In this document: positions 44,473 through 53,809 of the stretch, one piece after another
How positions within the stretch are numbered: position 1 is the first letter of the stretch
Layout of the letters: each line of letters begins with the position of its first letter
Source of the DNA: Fervidicoccus fontis Kam940
Lineage (GTDB): Archaea; Thermoproteota; Thermoprotei_A; Sulfolobales; Fervidicoccaceae
Assembly: GCF_000258425.1 (NCBI RefSeq)
Contig: NC_017461.1
Span: 186,001-250,000, forward strand
Direction of reading: 5' to 3'
Length of the DNA stretch: 64,000 bases
Position numbers and translations under genes: made by a program
Notes under the pieces: model-generated
What the model was told of the DNA's origin: nothing
What the model saw: the letters and a program-made list of their open reading frames with translations, nothing else
The model's database searches: none

Positions 44473-45162
44473 TCACTGTCCTACGCTCTTCGTCTTAATC
44501 TCTAACACTACCTTTGATCCATTCTTCAGCCCGAGTTCTCCCCTCAGATAATCGGGTGCAACTATTTCAATTATATCCTTCTCATGACTAGTCCTGTCTG
44601 GGATTATTATCGCGGCTCTCTCATATCCGTTTACTTTAACGGGAAATAGCGTTGCCCCTCCGTAATACCTTTCCTCATTTCTAAACCCTTCTATCCTCAA
44701 TCCCTTTTCTGGATTCAAAAATGCTCTCTTCAAAACGCTTTCCCCCTTAAGTCTAACATTCAGAGTCCCTGGATATGGAACGAAACCGACTAGCTCCTGT
44801 ATTTTCTTTGAGTAATATGGCAATTTTATGTAGAACCTGCCCTCTCCCAGTCCTTCAACGATCTCTCCTTCCAGAATCAAAACATCCTTTTCCTCTTTTA
44901 CTATGCTTTCAGCTTTGCTCCATAAAGTCTCAACAAGCTTTAGACCTTTTTCCGTGATTTCCAAATATTCTCCTTTCCCCTCTACGATCCTATAAATAAT
45001 ACCTTGAGCTTCCAGCTCTCTCAAAATTCTGGATATGCTCTGCTGACTAAGACCGATTTTTTCAGATAGAGCTTTTTGGGTTGTTCTAGTCCTTTTTTTG
45101 CCATCAAATATTAAGATTAGCAACATACCAAATCTTGCATCCTCATAATTCATCTTTAGCAA
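44473..45162 (-). CDS. ribK: HTH plus CTP-dependent riboflavin kinase
   Basis: A 229-residue fusion. Residues about 1-80 form a winged helix (TQKALSEKIGLSQQSISRIL as the HTH core). Residues about 95-225 are the archaeal RibK domain, with GRFYIKLPYYSKKI, GFVPYPGTLNVRL and the late YGGATLFPVKV landmarks. RibK phosphorylates riboflavin to FMN using CTP, unlike the ATP-using bacterial enzyme. The HTH half may allow flavin-responsive gene control. Its start overlaps the upstream endonuclease V gene by 20 bp. Confidence 0.92.
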   Translation of the reverse strand: MLKMNYEDARFGMLLILIFDGKKRTRTTQKALSEKIGLSQQSISRILRELEAQGIIYRIVEGKGEYLEITEKGLKLVETLWSKAESIVKEEKDVLILEGEIVEGLGEGRFYIKLPYYSKKIQELVGFVPYPGTLNVRLKGESVLKRAFLNPEKGLRIEGFRNEERYYGGATLFPVKVNGYERAAIIIPDRTSHEKDIIEIVAPDYLRGELGLKNGSKVVLEIKTKSVGQ

Positions 45163-45811
45163 CCTTCTTGCTTATTTTATCTGCATAATTTAGAGGAAAC
45201 GGTAACCCGGGTTTCTTTCTCAAATTTTTAACAATTTCAAAAGCTTTTTCGAGAGGTATCTTATAGCCTGGACTTATATAAAGTTTCCTTGCATTTTCCG
45301 GATAGCTTAATATTTTTCCGATGAGAATGCCTTTATAGAAAAAATTTCCCTCTTCATCGATCTTGTCGTAAACAAGCAAACTCTTCGCCACGCCAATAGT
45401 TGGAATATCTAGAGCTAATCCCAAATGTGTCGCAGAACCAGAAAATCTCGGATGAGCGATGCCGTGGCCATCCACGAGGAGCAGATCGATGTCAACAAAA
45501 TCTCTTAAAATAGACACTGCAGCAGCTGCCACGGGAACTTCTCTAAATCCGAGGAATCCAGGTATATACGGGATTCTGATCTTGTCTCTAATAGCCACGA
45601 AGAACGCATCATTCTCTTCCCTTCTGTATGCGACTGCAGAAGCGATAATTTCTTTTCCCTTTGTGAAGGCACAATCTACAGCAGCTATGTTTATATTGTC
45701 CGATAAGTATGTTTTGATTAAAGATAGTTGAGCGAATGCTTTTTCTTTAAACAAAAGCTGTGATGCCTTCGCTTTTTTTATCGAGAACCTTCGCTTCATA
45801 AACATATCCAC
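45143..45811 (-). CDS. nfi: Endonuclease V
   Basis: A 222-residue endonuclease V. The first catalytic Asp lies in AAVDCAFTKGKEIIASAVAY, and the LLVDGHGIAHPRFSGSATHLG region carries the DGxGxxHPR motif that binds the metal and deaminated base. The enzyme nicks DNA or RNA near hypoxanthine, an important repair step at high temperature. It overlaps ribK by 20 bp and follows psmB by 21 bp on the same strand, so the genes are probably co-transcribed. Confidence 0.92.
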   Translation of the reverse strand: MDMFMKRRFSIKKAKASQLLFKEKAFAQLSLIKTYLSDNINIAAVDCAFTKGKEIIASAVAYRREENDAFFVAIRDKIRIPYIPGFLGFREVPVAAAAVSILRDFVDIDLLLVDGHGIAHPRFSGSATHLGLALDIPTIGVAKSLLVYDKIDEEGNFFYKGILIGKILSYPENARKLYISPGYKIPLEKAFEIVKNLRKKPGLPFPLNYADKISKKVAKDEL

Positions 45812-45832
45812 TAAATTAAATTATTAAAAAAA

Positions 45833-46432
45833 CTAAATCTGCTTTACGGAACCCTCATAAGATCCCCTGTCGCTGATTACTACGTAGTCTATTGATCCTC
45901 CTGACATCGCATCCCTTCTTACTCCCTGCTTCACAGCCCTTATTGCGAGGTCAATAGCAGTCTTTTCATCTATATTCTGTTGATATAGCTCCTCTAAAAC
46001 ACCTATTGCAACCGGACCGCCCGTTCCAATTGCCATATATTCATCTTCAAGCACTGAACCTGCAGGATCTAAAACTACCAATGTTGGCTTTTTATCATCA
46101 ATCCCGGCTAGAATGAATTCTCCATAAAGCGGAAACCCCCTATAAGAATAAAGTATATTCGAAAGCAACTTTGCTGCGCTCTTTGTAGACATTTTGCTTT
46201 TTATTTCTGTTTCGTAATACCTTATTTCCTCCCTGAAAATTCGAATTATGTTCTGCGTATCTCCCATCAAGCCCGCAGTTCCAGCCCCAAGCCTCTCGTT
46301 AATTAAATATACCTTTTTTGCCTGGCTGCTCATTATAAAAGTTCTATAGGTCATCCTCTCTTCTCCTGCAATAACGGCGCCATTTGAGAATTTTAAACCG
46401 ACTACCGTTGCCCCCTGAAAAGTTTCAACCAT
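45833..46432 (-). CDS. psmB: Proteasome subunit beta, non-catalytic beta1 type
   Basis: A 199-residue proteasome beta fold (LINERLGAGTAGLMGD, RRDAMSGGSIDYVVI). The usual Thr1 of the catalytic GTTTVG motif is replaced: here the sequence is GATVVG, so autocatalysis cannot occur, and the usual Asp17 is Glu (AGEERMT). The Lys of AKKVY is kept. In Crenarchaeota such as Sulfolobus a beta1 subunit of this kind accompanies an active beta2 in the 20S particle. The active partner is not in this window. It is divergent from the GAPDH gene. Confidence 0.9.
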   Translation of the reverse strand: MVETFQGATVVGLKFSNGAVIAGEERMTYRTFIMSSQAKKVYLINERLGAGTAGLMGDTQNIIRIFREEIRYYETEIKSKMSTKSAAKLLSNILYSYRGFPLYGEFILAGIDDKKPTLVVLDPAGSVLEDEYMAIGTGGPVAIGVLEELYQQNIDEKTAIDLAIRAVKQGVRRDAMSGGSIDYVVISDRGSYEGSVKQI

Positions 46433-46624
46433 TTAAATGCACCTTATATAATATTTTTAACGCTATATGTTATTATCATTTCACATTATACCAACTAAAA
46501 TAATTTTTGTATTGTTTAACGTGATATTTTACATTATGAATTCAAAAAAATTAGTTGCGCCCGGTTAGAAAAAAATAAAACTAATTCAGCATAATATTCT
46601 ATTTGTTGGAAGGAGGTTTTAAAA

Positions 46625-47668
46625 ATGAAGTCTTATGCAAGAGTTTTAGTTATGGGCTACGGAGTCATAGGGAAAAGAGTTGCTGATGCAGTTGTTCTCC
46701 AGGATGACATGAAGCTTGTCGGAGTTGGTGATGTTTCTTCGGATTGGAGGATAAAACTCGCGCAAAAGAAGGGGATAAATGTTTACGCTGTTGGGAATGA
46801 TGCGAAGGAGAAAATGGAAAAGTCAGGAATAAAGGTCGAGGATACTGTAGAGAGCTTACTAAAAAGTGGCGCCGTCGATATCGTAGTAGACGCCACTCCA
46901 AAGGATATTGGTGCTAGGAATAAAGAGACTCTTTATAAAAAGTATGGTGTCAATGCAATTTTTCAAGGAGGAGAAAAGGCTGAGATTGTAGATGTGAGCT
47001 TTATTGCGCAGAGAAACTACAGAGAAGCATTAGGCAAGAAGTTTATAAGAGTTGTAAGTTGCAATACAACTGCAATAGGTAGAGTTATAGGAGGGCTCCA
47101 TGAAAAAATTGGAATAAAAAAAGCGAGAGTTTCTATCATAAGAAGGGCCGTAGATGTTTGGGAGAGCCACAGCACTGGTATAATGAACACTGTGGTACCG
47201 GAATCAAGCATACCGAGCCACCATGGACCTGATGTTAAGACTGTTGTAAAGAACTTAAACATAGTAACAATGGCATTCAAGGGATCGCATAATCTCTTTC
47301 ATATGCATTCCGGTTTCATTGAATTTAACAGACCTATCAGTAAGGATGAAGTATTGAATGTTCTTAATGCGGAGCCGAGGGTATCGCTGATCGCATATAA
47401 AGATGGTCTGATGGGGCTCAACAGCGTTTTTGAGCTTTCAAGGGATTTGAACAGACCAAGGGGGGACCTTTATGAGGTTCCTGTCTGGAGCGATCTGATG
47501 AAAGTAGAAGATAATGAGCTTTACCTTATATGGGCCACTGGAAACGAGAGCATAGTCGTTCCGGAAAGCATTGATGCTATTAGAGCGTCACTTGAAATAG
47601 AAGAAGAACCTGAGAAAAGCATACAGAAGACTGATAAGACACTTAACATAACTAAAAGTTTATATTAG
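46625..47668 (+). CDS. gap: Archaeal glyceraldehyde-3-phosphate dehydrogenase
   Basis: A 347-residue type II GAPDH. The Rossmann motif is MGYGVIGKRVADAV, and the catalytic Cys lies in VVSCNTTAIGR (near residue 141). The rest, including ARVSIIRRAVDVWESHS and STGIMNTVVPES, matches archaeal phosphorylating GAPDH, used mainly in gluconeogenesis when a non-phosphorylating route serves glycolysis. AGGAGG lies 8 nt before the ATG, a strong ribosome-binding site. Its 3' end overlaps the convergent gene at 47660 by 9 bp. Confidence 0.93.
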   Translation: MKSYARVLVMGYGVIGKRVADAVVLQDDMKLVGVGDVSSDWRIKLAQKKGINVYAVGNDAKEKMEKSGIKVEDTVESLLKSGAVDIVVDATPKDIGARNKETLYKKYGVNAIFQGGEKAEIVDVSFIAQRNYREALGKKFIRVVSCNTTAIGRVIGGLHEKIGIKKARVSIIRRAVDVWESHSTGIMNTVVPESSIPSHHGPDVKTVVKNLNIVTMAFKGSHNLFHMHSGFIEFNRPISKDEVLNVLNAEPRVSLIAYKDGLMGLNSVFELSRDLNRPRGDLYEVPVWSDLMKVEDNELYLIWATGNESIVVPESIDAIRASLEIEEEPEKSIQKTDKTLNITKSLY

Positions 47669-48595
47669 AAAGGAAAAAAGGATCACGGAATATAATTGAG
47701 CCAGCAATGGATCGGTATTAAATACGATTTTAATGCTTTTTTCATTACTATTCAACTTAAATCTAAACATTATCTCTTTTGCTATATCCTCTTCTACCGT
47801 AGTGCTTAAAAGAATATTTCTTCTTTGTATGTCCTGCATTCCTATCGCTATATCACCCCTAAGCAACCTGCAGGCAATTCCCTTTTCCTGAAGGATATAC
47901 ATTAGATAAATTGCTCCCGGCTCCAGAGAAGGCGTATAGATTACGTCGCAAGATTCCCCAGAACTTTCAAGCTCTTTTATAGATTCTAAATATTCAGCAT
48001 ATCTTTCCGAAATAAATGAAAAGCCTTCCGACAAGCTTTCTAAATCTCTTTTTGCATTTGAAATTCTCATATCGCTTCTATTTGTCAGCTCTTTTGCGAC
48101 CTCAATTCCCAATAAAGATGCAAGTATAGAGGAATACAGAATTTGGTTTTCCCTTGCATCTATCTCTATAGAATTCTCCTCATTTATCCATCTTGAAATT
48201 ACCGGATCATCTATATATGGTATGAGGAATAATGAGGGAACTAGCATAACTGAAGAAGAGCTTGCAAGTCTAGCAAACTGGTTTCTTTCTTTTAGGCTTG
48301 CCATAATATAAAAAATCTTGAATGTACTCTCTCTATAGGGAATTACGTTTAAATACAGCTCAGTAGACGGAACGAGCTCAAATCTTGCCTCCTGGGTTAA
48401 AACCCTCAAATAGTTGAAAAAAATTGTTGCAGGAATTACCCCATATCCAGAATATGAGATGATTATATTGCCTTCTTTTAAAAAATCAAAAACCCTGTTG
48501 AAAATTTCCTTCGATTTTTTTACCGCATCATTCAAAATGCTTATCGTTTCTTTTTCATCAAAATTTACAGAAGCGCCGTGTTTAGACTCCTGCAA
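47660..48595 (-). CDS. Hypothetical protein, possible SIS/eIF2B-like fold
   Basis: A 311-residue protein that I cannot place firmly. [23 protein letters not shown] followed by a LVPSTELYL stretch and the later [21 protein letters not shown] resemble alpha/beta sugar-phosphate isomerase (SIS) halves. TTG 48595 is the start; GGAGG lies 9 nt upstream, inside the preceding MTAP gene, which it overlaps by 31 bp. Close coupling to MTA phosphorylase suggests a link to methylthioribose or purine-sugar phosphates, but that is inference. Confidence 0.45.
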   Translation of the reverse strand: MQESKHGASVNFDEKETISILNDAVKKSKEIFNRVFDFLKEGNIIISYSGYGVIPATIFFNYLRVLTQEARFELVPSTELYLNVIPYRESTFKIFYIMASLKERNQFARLASSSSVMLVPSLFLIPYIDDPVISRWINEENSIEIDARENQILYSSILASLLGIEVAKELTNRSDMRISNAKRDLESLSEGFSFISERYAEYLESIKELESSGESCDVIYTPSLEPGAIYLMYILQEKGIACRLLRGDIAIGMQDIQRRNILLSTTVEEDIAKEIMFRFKLNSNEKSIKIVFNTDPLLAQLYSVILFSFLI

Positions 48596-49404
48596 CAGCT
48601 ACATCCTCCGTTTTCTTCTGGATTTTCGGGAAGCTCCGGTATTAAGTTATATAAAATCTCTCTGGCTTTTTTAACATTTTCTGACATAACTCTTTCAACC
48701 TCATCAGCAGTAACTGGTCTTTCCGCCCAGACATCGTAGTCTGTTATCATTGCTAGTGTTGCATAGCACAGCTCCATTTCGCATGCTAGGTTTACCTCTG
48801 GCACTAATGTCATACCAACTATATCTGCTTTAAATACTTCTTTCCATATCCTGCTCTCAGCAAAAGTACTGAATCTCGGTCCCTCAATACATACATATGT
48901 GCCTTTAGTATGTATATTTATATTAAGTTTTCTTGCGGTTTCTACTACTTTTCTTCTAAGCGACTCGCAAAAGGGATAAGCCATGCTTACATGAGCAACT
49001 CTAGGTCCGTCGAAGAATGTATATTCCCTACTCTTTGTAAAATCGATAAATTGATCCGGTACTATAAAATCTCCAGGCTTCACATCTGTTCTTAAACTCC
49101 CAACGGCACTAACGCTCAGAACCCACTTTGCACCAAGCTGCTTTATTGCCCAAATATTTGCCCTATAATTTATCTTGTGAGGCGGTATTCTATGACCCTT
49201 TCCATGCCTTGGAAGGAAAGCTACTTTTTTGCCTTTCAGAGTGCCTATTGTAAAGGCATCGCTCGGAGCTCCATAGGGGGTATTGATCAATAATTCCTTT
49301 GCATCTTCTAAAAATTCCGCAGAATAAAGCCCGCTACCGCCTATAATGGCAATATCTGCCTTTTCCTTAATTTTTGAAGAAGTTTTATTTAACCAGTTTT
49401 CCAA
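48565..49404 (-). CDS. mtnP: 5'-methylthioadenosine phosphorylase
   Basis: About 279 residues of the MTAP II type. The phosphate-binding loop is [11 protein letters not shown], and [28 protein letters not shown] and NLACEME are family landmarks. The C-terminal GGCSCC contains the CxC pair seen in hyperthermophilic MTAPs, where it stabilises disulfides. It cleaves MTA from polyamine synthesis to adenine and methylthioribose-1-phosphate, which suits the agmatinase-like gene in the window. I use TTG 49404, 6 nt after GGTG; the GTG at 49413 lies in that motif. Confidence 0.92.
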   Translation of the reverse strand: MENWLNKTSSKIKEKADIAIIGGSGLYSAEFLEDAKELLINTPYGAPSDAFTIGTLKGKKVAFLPRHGKGHRIPPHKINYRANIWAIKQLGAKWVLSVSAVGSLRTDVKPGDFIVPDQFIDFTKSREYTFFDGPRVAHVSMAYPFCESLRRKVVETARKLNINIHTKGTYVCIEGPRFSTFAESRIWKEVFKADIVGMTLVPEVNLACEMELCYATLAMITDYDVWAERPVTADEVERVMSENVKKAREILYNLIPELPENPEENGGCSCCRSLNTALL

Positions 49405-49529
49405 GTATAACACCTCTTTTTTTATTTTTTATAACTCAACTATATTAATAATTAAATTTAGGGTATCACATTGCTTAAAGAAGCTAAATTTTTAATTAAA
49501 AAACTGAAAATGCAAATGTTAAATTACCA

Positions 49530-49545
49530 ATTTTTCGCGAAAAAT
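49530..49545. promoter_or_regulatory. Perfect 16-bp palindrome, possible operator
   Basis: The sequence attttt-cgcg-aaaaat is a perfect 16-bp palindrome with a GC core in AT-rich DNA. It lies 53 bp upstream of the PRTase ATG and 126 bp from the divergent MTAP start, a position suited to a dimeric regulator's operator. No second copy was noticed in the window. A chance or structural palindrome is the alternative. Confidence 0.4.
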
Positions 49546-49597
49546 ATGCCGAAATTAAAATATAACATCTGTTGTTATTGTTTTATGGTGATTTTTA

Positions 49598-50272
49598 ATG
49601 GTGAAGATCCCGATAAAGCTGGTAACATGGAGCGAAGTTGAAAGTTGGTCAAGAGACCTTGCAAGAAAAATTATTGATTCTGGATACCAGCCGGATGTGA
49701 TAATTGCAATAGCTAGAGGAGGGGTTGTCACTGCGAGAATTTTATGTGATTATTTAGGAGTTCTTGATCTTTTGTCCATAAAAATTGAACATTGGATAGA
49801 AACTGCGGCTCATACCGAAAACGCAACTGTCAAATATTCATTTAATACGGACCTTTCATCAAAGAGAGTCTTGCTAGTTGATGATATATGCGACACAGGT
49901 AAAAGCATAGTCGTTGCTAAAGAGCACATTACAGAAAAAAGTAGACCTTTAGAAATAAAAACTGCTACGATGCAATATATAAGCAGCGTCGCAAAGTATA
50001 AGCCTGATTATTACATAGATGATGTAAAGGACTGGATATGGTATTTGTATCCGTGGAACTACATGGAAGATTCTATAAATTTAGTGAAAAAGATCCTTCA
50101 GTCAGATCCTTTCAGAAAGTGGAGCGTTGATGAAATATCAAAAGGATTTAAAGAAGCATATGGCATTGACCCGCCTATAGAGCTGAACCAGGTAATTGAA
50201 GAGGGAATAAGAAGAGGTATATTTTATCACGAAAACGGAGAAGTCAAAATTAAGAAACAATATACAATTTAG
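49598..50272 (+). CDS. Purine-type phosphoribosyltransferase
   Basis: A 224-residue PRTase. The PRPP motif is VLLVDDICDTGKS (near residue 91-103), and IIAIARGGVVTARIL is the typical PPi-loop region. The sequence resembles the COG2236 group (hypoxanthine or xanthine/guanine PRTases), and the C-terminal helical tail contains no known extra domain. It probably salvages a purine base, perhaps adenine or hypoxanthine produced after the divergent MTA phosphorylase reaction. GGTG lies before the ATG. Confidence 0.82.
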   Translation: MVKIPIKLVTWSEVESWSRDLARKIIDSGYQPDVIIAIARGGVVTARILCDYLGVLDLLSIKIEHWIETAAHTENATVKYSFNTDLSSKRVLLVDDICDTGKSIVVAKEHITEKSRPLEIKTATMQYISSVAKYKPDYYIDDVKDWIWYLYPWNYMEDSINLVKKILQSDPFRKWSVDEISKGFKEAYGIDPPIELNQVIEEGIRRGIFYHENGEVKIKKQYTI

Positions 50273-50380
50273 GCAATATATGTTATTTTATTCATCTTCA
50301 AAACTTCTTTACTTCGTTCTTTTAATAATCACTGTAAATTTAAAACTTGATGAAGCAAAGATAAACTCGAGTCGGTAGAA

Positions 50381-51349
50381 ATGAACGAAAAAGCTTTGAA
50401 TTACGAGGTTTCTATATTTAAATATTTAGCAGAAAAAGGAGAGGCAAGTATAGATGAATTATCAGATGTTTTCAGCCTTCCTCCAAGCAATATTATTGAA
50501 AAGATAAAAAAGCTAAATGAGATTGGGCTATTTATAAATTCGGAAGACAACAAATTCAAAATTCCTTCAAGTTCTGATTTCAGCTTAATTGCTCTATATT
50601 TAAAGAGGATGAATACATTTATAAATTATAATATGATTTTTTATGAAGAATGCGATGGCTCTCAGGAAATTGCGGAAGAAATTGCGAAGAATGGAGCTGA
50701 AGAGGGCAATTTAGTATTGTGCGAAGAGATAAAAAATGCCAGGGGCAGGTTTGGAAGAAAATGGCATGCACCAAAAGGCGGTATTTGGTTTTCTTTAATT
50801 TTAAGACCTCCGTCTCTTGAATGGATAAATTTAATTTCTCTAGCAATGGGAGCCTCTGTATCTATTGCTATTGAAGACGTTTTGAATATTAAATCAGGGC
50901 TTAAATGGCCGAATGATGTTTTGATTAATGAGAAAAAAATCTGCGGAATTCTCAGTGAAGCTAAAATTACAGATGATAGGCTTGATTATGTAATTGTGGG
51001 AGTTGGGCTTAATGCAAATAATGAATTGCCAAACGAGCTTAAAGCTCAAGCTATTAGCCTTAAGCAGATATACGGACGCAATATTCCAGCGCTTCCTCTC
51101 CTTGGTAGGATTTTGTATCTGTTCGGCTGGGAGTATAAAAAAATAATTGAAGGCAGAGTTGAAGCTATAATAAGCGATTGGAAGCTACGCTCGTTGACCA
51201 TAGGGAGAAAAGTTCGAATAGAAAATCGTGATGAAATCGTATATGGAACGGCTGTAGATATTGACACTGATGGTTCGCTCGTTGTAAATTTAGAAAATGG
51301 GAAAATAGAAAAATTTTATGCTGGAGACGTTTTTCATTTGAGGTTTTGA
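50381..51349 (+). CDS. birA: Biotin-protein ligase (BirA-type) with HTH
   Basis: A 322-residue protein. The N-terminal ~70 residues form a winged helix (EASIDELSDVFSLPPSNIIE), as in bifunctional BirA repressors. The ligase domain has ARGRFGRKWHAPKGGIWFS, the biotin/AMP loop, and SGLKWPNDVLI with KICGILSE. It links biotin to carboxylase carrier proteins and may repress biotin genes. No carboxylase gene is near. The start ATG is used with GGTAG upstream. Confidence 0.92.
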   Translation: MNEKALNYEVSIFKYLAEKGEASIDELSDVFSLPPSNIIEKIKKLNEIGLFINSEDNKFKIPSSSDFSLIALYLKRMNTFINYNMIFYEECDGSQEIAEEIAKNGAEEGNLVLCEEIKNARGRFGRKWHAPKGGIWFSLILRPPSLEWINLISLAMGASVSIAIEDVLNIKSGLKWPNDVLINEKKICGILSEAKITDDRLDYVIVGVGLNANNELPNELKAQAISLKQIYGRNIPALPLLGRILYLFGWEYKKIIEGRVEAIISDWKLRSLTIGRKVRIENRDEIVYGTAVDIDTDGSLVVNLENGKIEKFYAGDVFHLRF

Positions 51350-51549
51350 AAAAATAAGGCTGAAATCTTTGTCTTTAAGGGGGAATAAAAATGCTGGAGT
51401 TTTTCTATCGATGATAAGTATTAAAACGATACATGTATTGAATAAAGAATTGTCCCAAAGAAATAGATGAGGGATTAGCAATCCAGAAACGATCCAGAAG
51501 TGGATCTCTGATCGTTCTTACTGCCATGCATATGAAATATGTAAAAACC

Positions 51550-51597
51550 GAATAGACACATGAAATTTATGAATCGCTCTAAAGGACTTATTCCTGA
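51550..51597. repeat. Degenerate 48-bp repeat, copy B
   Basis: The partner of the repeat at 12345-12392. Around it, two broken frames read KWISDRSYCHAYEICKNRID and then MNRSKGLIPDEKKSEIFKAL, which look like parts of a decayed protein. The whole gap 51350-51668 (319 bp) has no intact gene. It may be a fossil of a mobile or duplicated gene; no family is recognised. Confidence 0.45.
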
Positions 51598-51668
51598 TGA
51601 GAAGAAATCAGAGATATTTAAGGCTCTTTATACTATAAAAATATTGTAGCGTAAAAATAGTGTAGAAA

Positions 51669-51902
51669 ATGAACAACATTTATAGTATAGTAAAAAAAGC
51701 TCTTTTGTCGAAGGAAAAGAAAAAATATGTCTTCTATGCTCTTGACAGAAAAAAGTCAACCTTAAGAGAAATTAGAGGAAATGAGATAACCGATGTAAAT
51801 GAGTTCGGATTTCTTATCCTTCTTGATGGCTCGCAAATTCCTATTCACAGGATCAGAAAAATAACCTTTAAGGGTGAAGTCATTCTAGAGAGAAAGGGGT
51901 GA
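51669..51902 (+). CDS. DUF504 (UPF0248) family protein
   Basis: A 77-residue protein. The pattern of YVFYALDRKKSTLREIRGNEI, followed by ILLDGSQIPIHRIRKITFKG, matches DUF504, a small archaeal family with the IPxHRI motif. Its function is not established; it is often next to genes for nucleotide or RNA metabolism. It precedes the degenerate AmrS paralogue by 4 bp, so both are co-transcribed, and the two together with AmrS may form one unit. Confidence 0.85.
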   Translation: MNNIYSIVKKALLSKEKKKYVFYALDRKKSTLREIRGNEITDVNEFGFLILLDGSQIPIHRIRKITFKGEVILERKG

Positions 51903-51906
51903 GATT

Positions 51907-52758
51907 TTGTCTTTTGCTGGTGCTTTCCTTACATCTAATGAAAAAGCGGGGCTTTTCCACTATTCTATAAGTCAAAGGGTCGTGGAAATATTGATTGACG
52001 ACTATGAGGAAACGGAGAAAGGAAGAAATTTGCCCTGGAGCATGTTTAGCAAAATTAAAGATGAGCTAACAAGTGAAGAGGTAGGAAATTTGGCAAGAAG
52101 GTATAACCCGAGGCTTATCATGTTCAATGGAAGCAATCCTTTAAAACATGAATGGATCTTAAGATCTATTGAACCTATTAAAAAAATGAATATAGATGTT
52201 GGAATAAGCTATTCCTGCCATAAAATCGATGAGAATTTTAGCAGTTCTACAGCAGGCTATTATGCGCCTAAAATCTTCAATGCAAGTATTATATATAAAA
52301 ACATAGAAAAAATCGAAAGGTGCATAGAATTTTCAAATCTAAAGAAAGAAGCCACAGAGTTGCAAGTTTTTCTCGAAAATAAAGGTGATAAAGCTATTGT
52401 TGATCTTCTGCTAGATCACTTTAATGAATTTGAATTTCCCGTTCATATATACAACTGGATCGATGAAATGAGCAAAGAAGAAATTAATAAAATAATGAGT
52501 ATCTCTCTAAATACATACTTTCATGACCACACGGGAAAATCTATCAATTATTTCGCCACGAGATGCCAAAAATGCAGAAATGTTGTAGTTACCAGGCATG
52601 AAGAAAACCTCATGAAAAACAACCTTAATGGGGAGAATTGCCCTTTCTGTGGTTATAAAATACTATATAAGTCGCCTCTGAAAAAATATAACATAAGCAA
52701 AACTTTTGTGAGCAAGAAGGTCGAAATAAATTGGTTGATGAATATAGAACTCCCTTAA
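51907..52758 (+). CDS. AmrS paralogue without radical SAM cysteines
   Basis: A 283-residue protein. The C-terminal zinc ribbon (RCQKCRNVVVTR then GENCPFCGYKIL) matches that of the AmrS gene beside it (YCPSCGKVLIER then RCKYCGYKT) in spacing and context. The preceding barrel-like sequence (RLIMFNGSNPLKHEWILRSI, FHDHTGKSINYF) can be aligned with AmrS strands, but the CxxxCxxC cluster motif is absent. So it probably cannot generate a radical. Start TTG 51907 follows GGTG by 5 nt. It overlaps AmrS by 28 bp. A regulatory or partner role is an inference. Confidence 0.55.
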   Translation: MSFAGAFLTSNEKAGLFHYSISQRVVEILIDDYEETEKGRNLPWSMFSKIKDELTSEEVGNLARRYNPRLIMFNGSNPLKHEWILRSIEPIKKMNIDVGISYSCHKIDENFSSSTAGYYAPKIFNASIIYKNIEKIERCIEFSNLKKEATELQVFLENKGDKAIVDLLLDHFNEFEFPVHIYNWIDEMSKEEINKIMSISLNTYFHDHTGKSINYFATRCQKCRNVVVTRHEENLMKNNLNGENCPFCGYKILYKSPLKKYNISKTFVSKKVEINWLMNIELP

Positions 52759-53795
52759 ATAATTCTCAAAATTTAAGAGTTGCAAAGTTTTGGGATCAGG
52801 TAGAAGGAAAAGAGAAAACTGTAAAATGCAAGCTTTGCAAGAGGTATTGCGAAATATCTAATAATAGCTATGGAGCATGCGGTGTAAGAAAGAATATAGA
52901 TGGAAAGCTTTATACATTAGTCTACGGTCTTCTTACAGCTGTTGCTATTGATCCAATAGAGAAGAAGCCCTTGTTTCACTTTAAACCAGGCTCCTCGGTT
53001 CTTTCAATTTCTACCGTTGGGTGTAACTTCTTCTGTCAATTTTGTCAGAACTGGGAAATAAGCCAGTCGAGGTTGGAGGAAGGACTTTACGGAAACTATT
53101 ACGAACCTGAAGAAATAGTTAATATAGCATTATCAAATAGGGCAGATGGAATTTCATATACTTATAATGAGCCTACAGTATTTTATGAATATATGTATGA
53201 TGTCGCAAAAATAGCCAAGCAGAAGGCACTTTTCAATACAATGGTTACAAATGGATATATAAGCGAATATGCTTTAGAGGAGATTTCATCGTATATGGAT
53301 GCAGCAACTGTTGATTTTAAGGGCAGCGGAAATAAAGAGTTTTATCAGAAATATATGGGAGTGCCAGATCCCTCACCTATTTTTGACACCTTAACTCTCA
53401 TGAAAGAGAAGAAAATTCACATTGAAATAACTGATCTCGTAGTTCCCAAAATCGGTGATAGAGAAGAAGATATTGATAAGCTTACAAAGTGGATCGTGGA
53501 AAACCTCGGCGATGAGACACCTTTCCATATATTAAGATTTTATCCCCAATACAAGCTGAATTATCTGCCTATAACCCCTGTAAAGACTTTAGAAAAATTT
53601 GCAGAAATAGCTAAAAATAATGGACTAAAATATGTATACATAGGCAATGTTCCCGGACACGGGCTTGAAAATACATACTGCCCATCATGCGGAAAAGTTC
53701 TTATTGAGAGGGAAGGTTTTTATATAGAAAAAATAAATCTCACAGAAGACGGGAGATGCAAATACTGCGGATATAAGACAAACATAATATTATAA
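52731..53795 (+). CDS. amrS: AmmeMemoRadiSam-type radical SAM enzyme (AmrS)
   Basis: A 354-residue radical SAM protein of the AmrS family. An N-terminal Cys set (CKLCKRYCEISNNSYGACG) precedes the cluster motif VGCNFFCQFCQNWEISQ near residue 101; SYTYNEPTVF, TVDFKGSG and a C-terminal zinc ribbon follow. In many genomes the family co-occurs with MEMO1 and AMMECR1 genes, but neither is visible here. The reaction is unknown. Start TTG 52731 lies within the upstream paralogue, which it overlaps. Confidence 0.88.
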   Translation: MVDEYRTPLNNSQNLRVAKFWDQVEGKEKTVKCKLCKRYCEISNNSYGACGVRKNIDGKLYTLVYGLLTAVAIDPIEKKPLFHFKPGSSVLSISTVGCNFFCQFCQNWEISQSRLEEGLYGNYYEPEEIVNIALSNRADGISYTYNEPTVFYEYMYDVAKIAKQKALFNTMVTNGYISEYALEEISSYMDAATVDFKGSGNKEFYQKYMGVPDPSPIFDTLTLMKEKKIHIEITDLVVPKIGDREEDIDKLTKWIVENLGDETPFHILRFYPQYKLNYLPITPVKTLEKFAEIAKNNGLKYVYIGNVPGHGLENTYCPSCGKVLIEREGFYIEKINLTEDGRCKYCGYKTNIIL

Positions 53796-53809
53796 TCAAC
53801 TGGTGGGAA

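Noticed and set aside
46540-46600. ATTAGTT/AACTAAT inverted repeat upstream of GAPDH as an attenuator
   Set aside because: Only 7-bp arms with a long AT-rich loop; weak and probably by chance.
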